From contig MLAK01001095.1 in assembly GCA_001839685.1 (NCBI GenBank), positions 18,789-33,274 of the forward strand: a stretch of 14,486 nucleotides of DNA. Direction: 5' to 3'. Within the stretch, counting starts at the first letter, position 1, and each line of letters starts with the position of its first letter. The notes under the pieces were generated by a model. It ran no database searches. It had not been told where the DNA came from and saw only the letters and a program-made list of their open reading frames with translations. A program made the translations under genes and the position numbers. The stretch is from Tritrichomonas foetus. Lineage: Eukaryota; Parabasalia; Tritrichomonadida; Tritrichomonadidae. Positions 1 through 7,689 of the stretch are shown piece by piece.

Positions 1-149
1 TCATTCTTATGATTCTTATTCTTATGATTCTCATTCTTATGATTCTTATTCTTATGATTCTCATTCTTATGATTCTTATTCTTATGATTCTCATTCTTAT
101 GATTATTATTCCTATGATTCTCATTATATGATTCTTATTATTATGATTT
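1..149. repeat. 15-bp / 30-bp minisatellite, about 10 units
   Basis: Ten head-to-tail units of about 15 bp alternate between TCATTCTTATGATTC and TTATTCTTATGATTC, giving a 30-bp higher-order period. Units 1-6 are exact. Units 7 and 8 carry single changes. Unit 9 (121-134) is 14 bp, having lost one base, and unit 10 is degenerate. The array starts at or before the window edge. Because the unit length is divisible by three, a reading frame can pass through it (see the next entry). Confidence 0.95.
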
Positions 150-220
150 TATTACCTTTTCCAACACTACTTCTGGTTAGTTCCAATTATACATTATTTA
201 ATCAGAAATTTGTTCAGTGA
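2..220 (+). CDS. possible 3' end of a Tyr/Ser/Asp-repeat protein (5' end outside window)
   Basis: Frame 2 is open from the window edge to a TGA at 218-220. Through the minisatellite it reads copies of HSYDSYSYDS, a Tyr/Ser/Asp/His low-complexity peptide. At the 14-bp unit (121-134) the frame slips relative to the repeat, and the last 30 or so residues become hydrophobic and do not continue the pattern. If that unit had its full length, the repeat frame would instead run a few repeat-like residues further to a TAG at 178-180. Low-complexity DNA easily gives open frames, and the minus strand is partly open as well (an Asn/His/Lys frame, but with no ATG before a stop). Whether this is coding is undecided; upstream sequence is required to tell. 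Confidence 0.25.
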   Translation, partial: HSYDSYSYDSHSYDSYSYDSHSYDSYSYDSHSYDYYSYDSHYMILIIMILLPFPTLLLVSSNYTLFNQKFVQ

Positions 221-293
221 GCGAAAGTTTTTTATTGCATTTTATTTTCAATGCATGTATTCAAAGTGATTTTGAAAATCTCAGTTTTTGGGA

Positions 294-893
294 ATGTTGC
301 TAATTGTTCTTCTAATAATAGGGGAATCATCTTCTAAAGCAACATTAAAGAGCAAGAAGAACCGTAGAATGTATCATGACAGTCAGAACCATAATAAAAA
401 TGGGGTAAAAAATAAAGCTCATGAAAATAAAACATTAGAACCAAATACAAATGCCACAATGTCGAAAGTGATAACGCAAAGAAAATCTGGACACCAAAAA
501 GTTGCATCTCAGCAAAAGAAAATTGATGATAAAATTAGTATGAAAACATCGACAAAAGAAGAAATACAACCTAAAAGAGTAGGGAAAAATTCTGCAAAGA
601 AAGAGGAAAGAGAAAATGCACATGAATCACTTAAGAAAATACTTGAACAACAAAAGAATTTACAAAAACAATTCCTGAAACAAATTAAAACAGAAAGAAA
701 GAGAATGGAACAAATGATGGTTCATGTAATTCCTGGAAAAGTAGATTCTGAAACTAAAAAAGCTTTGAAATTGGCAGAAAATAAACTGAGTGAAATGATT
801 TCTTATTTAAAGGAATTATCATCAGCTTATCGTAGCAATATTCCAGTAAAAGATCAATCTGAATCCATTGCACCTGTTTCAAGTAATAATTAA
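294..893 (+). CDS. predicted secreted Lys-rich coiled-coil protein, unknown function
   Basis: I do not recognise a family. The protein is 199 aa from the first ATG (294); the frame has a stop at 273-275, and the only earlier in-frame codon read as a start (288) is TTG, unlikely in a eukaryote. Residues 1-10 are strongly hydrophobic (MLLIVLLIIG) and are followed by ESSSK, which looks like a short signal peptide or an N-terminal anchor. Residues 15-105 are Lys/Asn/Gln/Ser-rich and probably disordered. Residues about 103-142 and 153-180 are helical and heptad-like (for example LKKILEQQKNLQKQFLKQIK and LAENKLSEMISYLKEL), so coiled coil is likely, broken at VIPGK (145-149). There are no cysteines and no second membrane segment. 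A TCAGTTT at 281-287 could be an initiator giving an 11-nt leader, although its G at +2 departs from consensus. The stop reads TTAAATA. Codons are very A/T-rich, as in the other lineage-specific genes here. Confidence 0.65.
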   Translation: MLLIVLLIIGESSSKATLKSKKNRRMYHDSQNHNKNGVKNKAHENKTLEPNTNATMSKVITQRKSGHQKVASQQKKIDDKISMKTSTKEEIQPKRVGKNSAKKEERENAHESLKKILEQQKNLQKQFLKQIKTERKRMEQMMVHVIPGKVDSETKKALKLAENKLSEMISYLKELSSAYRSNIPVKDQSESIAPVSSNN

Positions 894-1157
894 ATATATT
901 TTCCGTCTCACTTCTTCTCTATTTGGGTTTATTTTATCATTTTATCCTTTTTTTCAATTTTCATAATAAACTTTATGAAGCAAATGTTCTTATAGTAATT
1001 ATGCCATTGTTGAACATTAATTTAAATATGAAGTATAAGACATTTCATATACATTTGGTTCAATAAGTTTTTCATATTTACACAATTTTTTGGTAATATG
1101 AATGTAAATTTTGTCAGTGATTTGGACATCCTAAGTGAAAAATAATGTAAAATCATC

Positions 1158-2447
1158 ATGAATCTTACTTTTCTAACTTTCCATAAATTAATGGTGCTGG
1201 GAACTTTGTTAAGTAGTACACAAAAATTTTCACCATATTCGCTTTATATTCATAATTCTAAATTTGGTAAATTTTCCTCTCATGTTCTTTACTCATCCGA
1301 AATTTTTCTTCAAGTTCAACAATCTTCATTTCGCAATTTTTTAGATTCACCATTTCACTTACAATCAACAGTTTTCCAACATACCAAGTATTCACCGGAT
1401 GAAAAAGTTCACACAACTGAAAATATGCATTTTACTGATTGTATCTTTTTAAACTGTCGAGTTCAGCAGAATGATAATAATGAAGGAAATGGAGGAGCAA
1501 TATGTGTTGATACTTCTTATTCAAATTATGAATTCTTATATGTTCAAAGATGTGGATTTAGGAATTGCTCAGCTTCATCGGATGGTGGAGCTATTTATAT
1601 ATTAGGTTGCGACTTTCGAATTGATTCATCACAGTTTGAAAAATGTGATGCTTATTCAAAAGGATCAAGTATATACATTCTATTTTATTCAAGATCAAAA
1701 AAGGTTTCTGCACTGTGTGAATCAATATCAATTAGAAAAGGTTCAAAAAAAGGAAACTCCAATTTGTATTCATCAATTCAAAATATCCAAATTCAATATT
1801 ATAACATTTCAAATTCACGTTCGAAAGAAATGAGGAATTGTGTAGCTTCGATTAGTCATTCAACATATTGTAATCTTAAATTCTTAAGTATGAATAATAT
1901 TCAGGCTCATTCATTCTTTAGCTTTTGTGAATGCTCTAATAAATTTTTAACAAGATACTTTATCCTCCAACACACTTGTTCATTGTCATATGCTTTTGAA
2001 ATTGATCAAATGGATGTACCATTAAAATTTTATCGATTTAGTTTTGAGAATATCAAAGGTCCCTTAATAAAGTTAACAAGATCAGAAAAACTCATATTTT
2101 TAAATTGCTATATCGATAATTCAACTATGCTAACTAATAATAAACATGTTTTTGAAGGTATTGATGATATATCTGGATTATCTCAAATAAACAAAAATAA
2201 TATAAACATGACATTCAATAGGGGTGACATTGACAAAGCGTGGGATCTTGGAAATCCACCAGAATTCACAATGACTTTTAAACCAACAAATATATTTCAA
2301 CCTTCTAGCTCATTTAGTCCATCGGCCTATTTTTCATTTGATCAAGATTATCAATTTTATCATGAACTGATTGAAAGAAGAAAGAAAATTACTGGCGTAC
2401 CTTTACTTGTTTTTTTGGCCACTATTAATGAATATAATACTACCTGA
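1158..2447 (+). CDS. Pmp-like right-handed beta-helix protein, no membrane anchor
   Basis: 429 aa from an ATG at 1158; a second Met at residue 12 is an alternative start. Residues about 45-175 carry short repeats typical of parallel beta-helix surface proteins of the chlamydial Pmp type, a family expanded in trichomonads: C-x-F-x-N-C-like units at 95-100 and 132-137, SQFEKC at 158-163, and GGAI at 112-115 and 143-146, spaced about 30 residues apart. Later rungs (about 205-320) are degenerate, with patterns such as FENIKGPLIKLTRSEKLIFLNC. The N-terminus (1-20) is weakly hydrophobic and not a clear signal peptide. Most full-length trichomonad relatives I know of end in a transmembrane helix and a short basic tail. 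This one ends in NEYNTT after only a weak hydrophobic stretch (413-420), so it may be secreted, intracellular or a truncated copy. A TCATCATG start context would leave almost no leader. Family assignment is fairly good; function is unknown. Confidence 0.7.
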   Translation: MNLTFLTFHKLMVLGTLLSSTQKFSPYSLYIHNSKFGKFSSHVLYSSEIFLQVQQSSFRNFLDSPFHLQSTVFQHTKYSPDEKVHTTENMHFTDCIFLNCRVQQNDNNEGNGGAICVDTSYSNYEFLYVQRCGFRNCSASSDGGAIYILGCDFRIDSSQFEKCDAYSKGSSIYILFYSRSKKVSALCESISIRKGSKKGNSNLYSSIQNIQIQYYNISNSRSKEMRNCVASISHSTYCNLKFLSMNNIQAHSFFSFCECSNKFLTRYFILQHTCSLSYAFEIDQMDVPLKFYRFSFENIKGPLIKLTRSEKLIFLNCYIDNSTMLTNNKHVFEGIDDISGLSQINKNNINMTFNRGDIDKAWDLGNPPEFTMTFKPTNIFQPSSSFSPSAYFSFDQDYQFYHELIERRKKITGVPLLVFLATINEYNTT

Positions 2448-2687
2448 ATAGCTCATCGACAACATTTGTTATTAAATTTTTTTATTCAATTAAGTTACTT
2501 CTTTTTTTCTTTGATCACATAAAAGAATTCATTATTTATCAGCAATAAAAACAGATTTTTTTGAGAGCTAACTACAAATACAAGACAGAAAAATCAGCAT
2601 TTAAATGCATTGGTCAAAAGAATCTGGCTTGATGTAAAGACTTTTTGATGTAATGTTAAATGACATATGATATGAAATGAAGGAACT

Positions 2688-2706
2688 TCACTTTTTATTT
2701 TCCTAG
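2688..2706 (+). promoter_or_regulatory. initiator-like element and 5' leader
   Basis: TCACTTTTT at 2688-2696 fits the trichomonad initiator TCA(+1)Y(W)(W). The predicted start site is A2690, leaving a 17-nt leader before the ATG at 2707, in the usual short range for parabasalids. The upstream 240 bp (2448-2687) contain nothing else I can name. Confidence 0.55.
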
Positions 2707-3921
2707 ATGAAAGAGATACAAAGCTTTCTCAACGATCTTACTGTCAGTTTTTACAAACATGCAGAAAGTGATGGTCAGTCAAAAGAAGCCATAGACGAAA
2801 TGACAAACAAAGCCCAATATATATCCGCATTTTTCAAATTCCGCCCAGAAACTTCTCATAACCCCGACGTCATTGAAACACTAGAACTTCTCGCAGCACC
2901 TTGCCCAGTTGAAAAGCCGAATTTGCAGAAACCATGCAATGATATTTTAAATCTAATTTTTCGGGTTTTACCAAGCGAAGAACTTTTTGAGATTTGGACA
3001 ATAACGCAGGATATTAATTTATGCTGTTACATTGCAGAAATCACGCCAATCAAAAGTTATTTACTATTCGAAAAATTATGCTTTTTTATAGACAAACCGT
3101 CAATCGATAGTATTTTTTTCAGGAGATTTGTAAAACTTCTGAGCTGTCGAATCGAAGACGATGTCGCAAATGAATATATTTTACCATTCACTTTAATTTT
3201 ACACGACCAGTCACCTCTTCGCTCAACTCTAGCTTTTATGGTTTTAAACACTTTTACAAAATTAAATTCCATTGTTTCTCAAGCAATTATTGCTTCATGG
3301 ATTTGTTGTAATAATCGTTATCCATTGCTTTCAAACCATTGTCGAATTTTATTGAAAAAATCACCCAAAGATACTTTAAATATGTTAGCGACACTTTCAT
3401 TTGATCTGCCTATTGTTTTTGCAATTCTACCTCCAGATGTCGATGGTTACCAAATGCTTTGTTCAATTGTGGTTCATCGTATTCAGTCATTTATGCCCGA
3501 AAAACTTGCATCTTTCCTTTGTTTATGTGATACTCAAGCTAGAAACATCATTCATCATGAATTCACGAAGAAAAAAATTGAAATTTCAGGTATTCCTTCA
3601 GATTTACAACTTTTTGATCATGCTTTCACAGCTTCTAGGTCTCGAGCAGCAATTTCGAGAATGATGGAAGGAGAAATGACTGTCAATCTTTTTGCAGCCA
3701 TTTTGGCGTTTGCAAGGAAGTCTCCTTTGGAAAATGCCAGTTTTTTGCCGCCCGAAACTATATCAAAAATTGTTCAAGCACTCCATGAACAACAAAATAC
3801 ACATTTAATTAACATTCCTGCATCTGAGTATGAACCAGATGCAGTAAAATCAATTTCAAAAATGCTTGATGAATGCAAAATCAATGAAATTCTCAAAACT
3901 AGAGAAAACATTTGGCTATAA
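2707..3921 (+). CDS. alpha-helical repeat-like protein, unknown function
   Basis: 404 aa, not recognised. Almost the whole chain looks helical: amphipathic segments of about 15-20 residues rich in Leu, Ile, Phe and Cys alternate with short turns containing Pro or Asp, as in HEAT/ARM-like solenoids (for example LRSTLAFMVLNTFTKLNSIV at about 176-195 and later LPPETISKIVQALHEQ). No catalytic motif, signal peptide, membrane segment or zinc-binding cluster is visible. It is Cys-rich for a cytosolic protein, but the cysteines are scattered within helices. The start at 2707 is the first ATG after a good initiator. The gene is followed by TAATTCTACATT and converges on the large minus-strand receptor gene about 960 bp away. 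A scaffold or adaptor role is only a guess from the predicted fold. Confidence 0.7.
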   Translation: MKEIQSFLNDLTVSFYKHAESDGQSKEAIDEMTNKAQYISAFFKFRPETSHNPDVIETLELLAAPCPVEKPNLQKPCNDILNLIFRVLPSEELFEIWTITQDINLCCYIAEITPIKSYLLFEKLCFFIDKPSIDSIFFRRFVKLLSCRIEDDVANEYILPFTLILHDQSPLRSTLAFMVLNTFTKLNSIVSQAIIASWICCNNRYPLLSNHCRILLKKSPKDTLNMLATLSFDLPIVFAILPPDVDGYQMLCSIVVHRIQSFMPEKLASFLCLCDTQARNIIHHEFTKKKIEISGIPSDLQLFDHAFTASRSRAAISRMMEGEMTVNLFAAILAFARKSPLENASFLPPETISKIVQALHEQQNTHLINIPASEYEPDAVKSISKMLDECKINEILKTRENIWL

Positions 3922-4884
3922 TTCTACATTTTTATCATTGTTTGGGCTTTCGTTGTTGTTTATAGATGTTTATTATGAAAGGAAAAATGATTCAAATTGC
4001 ATTTCTAGTGAGAAAAATTACCAAAAATGATGATGAAAACCACAAGAATAACACAGTATTTATCGTTGTTTCAATAAGTGAGGGAATAACTCACATTTAT
4101 GAATGATAAATTGTTACTTTTGTGAAGTATAATGACTTTTCCTGTTTTCGTGGTTCATATTTTTCACACACCTAATGAATGACATGCTAAATTTGTTGGG
4201 ATGTAGATCATATATACTATTGGAATCTCAACATAACATCTTAGTAAATTGTGATTACACATGACTAACTTTGTTAATAATTTCTAAATTATTTTTTGTT
4301 CATCAAGTTTCACTTGGAATTGATTTAATAAAAAAATTTTGATATACTAAAAGAATTAACAAAGACATAAATCAGGATTGTCATCAATATTGATGCTATG
4401 ATTCTTTTTTCAATTGAAATTTCTTCCAGCTGTTGCAGAGATTCTGTTTGATTTTATTAAAACTTCCTGATCTTGGAATCACATTTCTGAAGTTTAACAA
4501 GAAAAAATAGTTATTCATGAAATGATACTTTGCCAATCTTGATAACAGATTCTTCTAACTGGCATTCTTTGAATGAATTTCGTCAAATTCAATCTGGAAA
4601 ACATGTTGTACAAATAATTCTTTAAATAAAATATATTTCAAAGTCACAACTTGCGCAAATTTTGTGCAATTATTTTGTATCCCAATGTGTTATGGAGTAT
4701 TCTCTCTCTCTCTCATCATAAATATATAGATAGATATGGATATAAATAGATATGGAAATATTAAGAGATATATTCAAAATAAATAAAGAAAGTTACCACA
4801 CAAAAATGTTTATTCAATACAATTAAATACAAAAAATACTATAAATAATAAAACACAGAAATAAAATAAAAGAGGAGCACAAAG
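3922..4884. other. AT-rich intergenic region between convergent genes
   Basis: 963 bp between the 3' ends of two convergent genes. I see no ORF worth calling, no tRNA-like sequence and no long repeat. It holds a (TC)7 microsatellite at 4701-4714, followed by a GATA/ATAT-rich stretch at about 4720-4760 (repeated ATAGATATGG). Both poly(A) regions must lie here. Confidence 0.7.
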
Positions 4885-7551
4885 TCATTCTAAAACATTA
4901 TATTTTTGGTTATCTTCGTGTTCTTTTTCGGATTTTCCACAAAGAAAAATGAAATTGCTTGCTGTTTTCACACATTCAATAAATTCTCTCCAGAATTCTT
5001 TATTTGGGAATTCAATCACACCTGTTTTAATCAAAGTCACCAAGACTCCAACAGTCAAATAAAAAACAATCAAAACTGAAACAACTAAAATAAAAGCTGA
5101 TCCACCAGAAAAAGTGAAATCCAAAATGTCAACTGGAGTTGGACAAACAAAACTTGTCTCAACATTCACTGTTACAATTTTTGGATCATTTTGAAAATTG
5201 AGTTCAGAAAATTCCAACAGTTTTCCGGTTTTTGTAGAATCACATTTCATCAAAATTCGAAATGAATGTCCTGCATAGCCACCACCATATGTTACACTAA
5301 CGCCGTCATTCAAATCATCTTCATTGATTAACTCAAACATCAAATCATATCTTGAATCTCCTATACTGAAGCATTTTCCATCTTGCAAACACTTCCAAAC
5401 ATTCGAATTAACATCCTTTGAGCTCATCGTCACATTATGATATTTATTGGAAGATGATGCGTAAAAAGAAGAAGCATCTGAAGAAAACTTTGAAGAAGTG
5501 TGAGAAGATTGGTTGGTTGCTTGGCTTTGGTCTATGCATTCGTAGTCAGTTGGACAATTTACTTGTTTTTCAGCATTAAATAGAATGAAGTCTAATTCGA
5601 AGGACTGGTTGTGGGCCAAGACGGTAAACTGCTCAGTTTGTTGGAGACCAGAAAGATCCAAAATAATTCTAGTTTTATTCATGATTTTCGATTTAAAAAC
5701 CAGATTCACATCTTTATCAGGATCAAATGAAGGAGTTGGTTCAGGCATTGGAGTCGGATGTGGTGGAATTGTGAACTTTTTCGGACAAACTAAAGAAGAA
5801 GTTAAATTATAAGAAATTTCAGGACCACTTAAAGAACGATGAAATGTTGCAGATGATTCATGAAAAGAAAATGCTTCTGGGGCATTTTCTTCATCACATG
5901 CGATTCGTAATTCTCCAGAAATTCCATAAGCACCACCGTACCTTAAAGATACACCACGACTTAAATTATTGGGTGCAAGAGGAATTAATCGAGTGGATAT
6001 ATGTTTATCGCCAATCGAATGACAGTATTTGGTCATGTCTTCTTGGTACCAGCATCCCCAAAGATTTGATTGTTCAAATTCAGGACATTCCCAACTATTT
6101 GGACATTCTAAGGAACTCCATGGAGAATATTCAGTATAAAATTGCCCAATTTCCCCATTGATTAGTATTTGCAAGTCTCCACGGTATGTTTCTTGCTTGA
6201 GTTGTTTCAAATCGAAGAGGGTGTAGTGTGTAGAATTTCGAACAAAAAATCTGGAATTTGGTGATGGGATTGGAGTTGGTGTCGGAGTTGTTGCTTTCGC
6301 AGGAGTAGGAATTCGAACAATTGGTGGTGGTGACGGGGTTGGTCCAAGTCCTTTCGCACAGGCGGATTTTGAAGCTACAGAGAATTTGAGAGAATTGACT
6401 GTATTATTATTATTTGTTGAAAGAATAATTCCAGATGGCATTCTTAACTCATCATCTTTGAGGCTTTCATCACACTCATAGTGAACTGTTAAAGTGTCTC
6501 CATAATGGACAACAATTCCATTCATAATTGAAATCTTGTTTAGATATGCTGTCAGATTTTTTGTGATTTTTCCAAATGATGAACAAGAATTTTCAACAGT
6601 GTTATAAACCCAAGCAATTCCAGTTTCATTTTCTCCATTACCTTCACAATTATGATAATTGTCAGTCAAAACATCATCACTAATTTTTTTATCGATATTT
6701 TGATGATTAAATCTATGATGTCTAACTAACTTTCTGTGATTATTAGAATTATGTTTATTCATTTGAAGAATTTGATTATTTTGATATTGATTTGTGTCAT
6801 AGTCTTCAATGTAGTTTTTTGGGTTGGTCATTTCAATTGTTGGTTGGAAATATAAAATGTGTGAATGAATTTTATTATATGAGACTACTTTAGAATACCT
6901 TGGAAGTCCAGTTTTTGAATTCAGTGATGAAAGATTGATGTCAATTTGATAGTCACCTTGTGTAAATACAAAATGAAGATCTTTGCCAGATTTTTTAGAA
7001 AGTTCGTTCGATTTCAAATATTTAGCAGGACAGCCTAAATTTGAATGATGGAATATTTTAATGTGATTTATTTCTTTCTTGTGGACAATTTTTTTCTTGA
7101 ATTCAATTCTAGAAAAATTCGATTTAGGATCACATAAAAATTCATGCTCGATTTCGTAAATTAGGCCGGCATCTTTCCTGCTTGTAGAAATTTCTTTCAT
7201 TGTAAAAGCGATTCCTTTATCGCCATCGATTGGCTTGGCGAAGCAGTCATACGACTTTGATAATATTTGATGACAGATTTTGGTTGAGTTATGGCATAAC
7301 ACGGCTGGAGATGATTTTGGAACATTCGAGTAAAAGGAAAAAAGACGCTGAGGCAAGATTTGATGGAATAAAAAATAATAATCATTGTCTTCTATGATGA
7401 AGTGATCGACTGTTTGCTGATTAAATATTCTCGTTAAATTCCAAGAAGAGCTGCCGAATCGGACTGTTCTTTGGTTCGCCAATATTTTTAATTCGCATAT
7501 AAAAAAAAGAAATAATACCATTTTTGATGTAACCGCTTTATATATGGTCAT
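4885..7551 (-). CDS. type I membrane protein with multiple MRH-like domains (MPR-like sorting receptor candidate)
   Basis: 888 aa. The first ATG (7551) gives MTIYKAVTSK; a second Met at residue 11 (7521) directly begins a signal peptide (MVLFLFFICELKILA), so either start is possible. The luminal part has four cysteine modules built like mannose-6-phosphate-receptor-homology domains, ending near residues 174, 398, 589 and 803. Modules 3 and 4 are clearest: a C-x-SIGD strand (510-514 and 727-731), GVSLRYGGAYG (533-543) and GVSVTYGGGYAG (750-761), then R-x(3-4)-CD (551-553 and 765-771), then a closing Cys (SSLVCP, TSFVCP). Module 2 keeps GIVVHYGD...YECD (345-361) and SACAKG. Module 1 is most divergent (YDCF, EFLCD, LGCP). 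Pro/Thr-rich linkers lie at 403-432 and 595-612; Asn/His-rich (245-300) and Ser-rich (673-711) insertions lie within modules 2 and 4. A transmembrane helix (about 815-841) precedes a 47-residue tail ending in KYNVLE, a YxxPhi endocytic/lysosomal sorting signal. Sugar binding cannot be judged by eye. Atg27-like MRH proteins are the main alternative. Confidence 0.75.
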   Translation of the reverse strand: MTIYKAVTSKMVLFLFFICELKILANQRTVRFGSSSWNLTRIFNQQTVDHFIIEDNDYYFLFHQILPQRLFSFYSNVPKSSPAVLCHNSTKICHQILSKSYDCFAKPIDGDKGIAFTMKEISTSRKDAGLIYEIEHEFLCDPKSNFSRIEFKKKIVHKKEINHIKIFHHSNLGCPAKYLKSNELSKKSGKDLHFVFTQGDYQIDINLSSLNSKTGLPRYSKVVSYNKIHSHILYFQPTIEMTNPKNYIEDYDTNQYQNNQILQMNKHNSNNHRKLVRHHRFNHQNIDKKISDDVLTDNYHNCEGNGENETGIAWVYNTVENSCSSFGKITKNLTAYLNKISIMNGIVVHYGDTLTVHYECDESLKDDELRMPSGIILSTNNNNTVNSLKFSVASKSACAKGLGPTPSPPPIVRIPTPAKATTPTPTPIPSPNSRFFVRNSTHYTLFDLKQLKQETYRGDLQILINGEIGQFYTEYSPWSSLECPNSWECPEFEQSNLWGCWYQEDMTKYCHSIGDKHISTRLIPLAPNNLSRGVSLRYGGAYGISGELRIACDEENAPEAFSFHESSATFHRSLSGPEISYNLTSSLVCPKKFTIPPHPTPMPEPTPSFDPDKDVNLVFKSKIMNKTRIILDLSGLQQTEQFTVLAHNQSFELDFILFNAEKQVNCPTDYECIDQSQATNQSSHTSSKFSSDASSFYASSSNKYHNVTMSSKDVNSNVWKCLQDGKCFSIGDSRYDLMFELINEDDLNDGVSVTYGGGYAGHSFRILMKCDSTKTGKLLEFSELNFQNDPKIVTVNVETSFVCPTPVDILDFTFSGGSAFILVVSVLIVFYLTVGVLVTLIKTGVIEFPNKEFWREFIECVKTASNFIFLCGKSEKEHEDNQKYNVLE

Positions 7552-7689
7552 TTCACTCGTGAAACTTTTTCTAAATGAATCTGAAATCGTTAGAAATTTT
7601 TTTGACCTAAATTTACACCATGTTGCAGATTTTGGCCTTAGAAACCACTGATAATGGTCAATATCTAATTAAATAACCAAAAAACTAAA
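7552..7689. promoter_or_regulatory. divergent promoter region (receptor gene / phosphatase gene)
   Basis: Only 138 bp separate the two divergent start codons, so both promoters must lie here. On the minus strand TCATTTAG (7578-7571) is an initiator-like match giving a 25-nt leader to the first ATG of the receptor gene. For the phosphatase the best candidate is TCAATATC (7658-7665), a weaker match (A at +2) with a leader near 30 nt. No TATA box is expected in this lineage. Confidence 0.4.

Noticed and set aside
1..149. CRISPR-like array
   Set aside because: The units are contiguous with no unique spacers; it is a tandem minisatellite, and the genome is eukaryotic.
4701..4760. TC microsatellite and GATA-like stretch as a regulatory element
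   Set aside because: Simple low-complexity sequence between convergent genes; nothing ties it to function.
5285..5297. Parabasalid intron 3' signal (ACTAAC-like) inside the receptor gene
   Set aside because: Only a partial match on the wrong strand; the conserved ACTAACACACAG is absent and the reading frame is continuous.
5585..5812. Plus-strand open frame of 75 codons (and a second at 5844-6161) opposite the receptor gene
   Set aside because: Both lie inside the strongly supported minus-strand receptor gene and show no family features; they are shadows of its codons.
7658..7670. Strong initiator for the phosphatase gene
   Set aside because: TCAATATC has A at +2 and would give a leader near 30 nt; kept only as a weak candidate in the divergent promoter entry.
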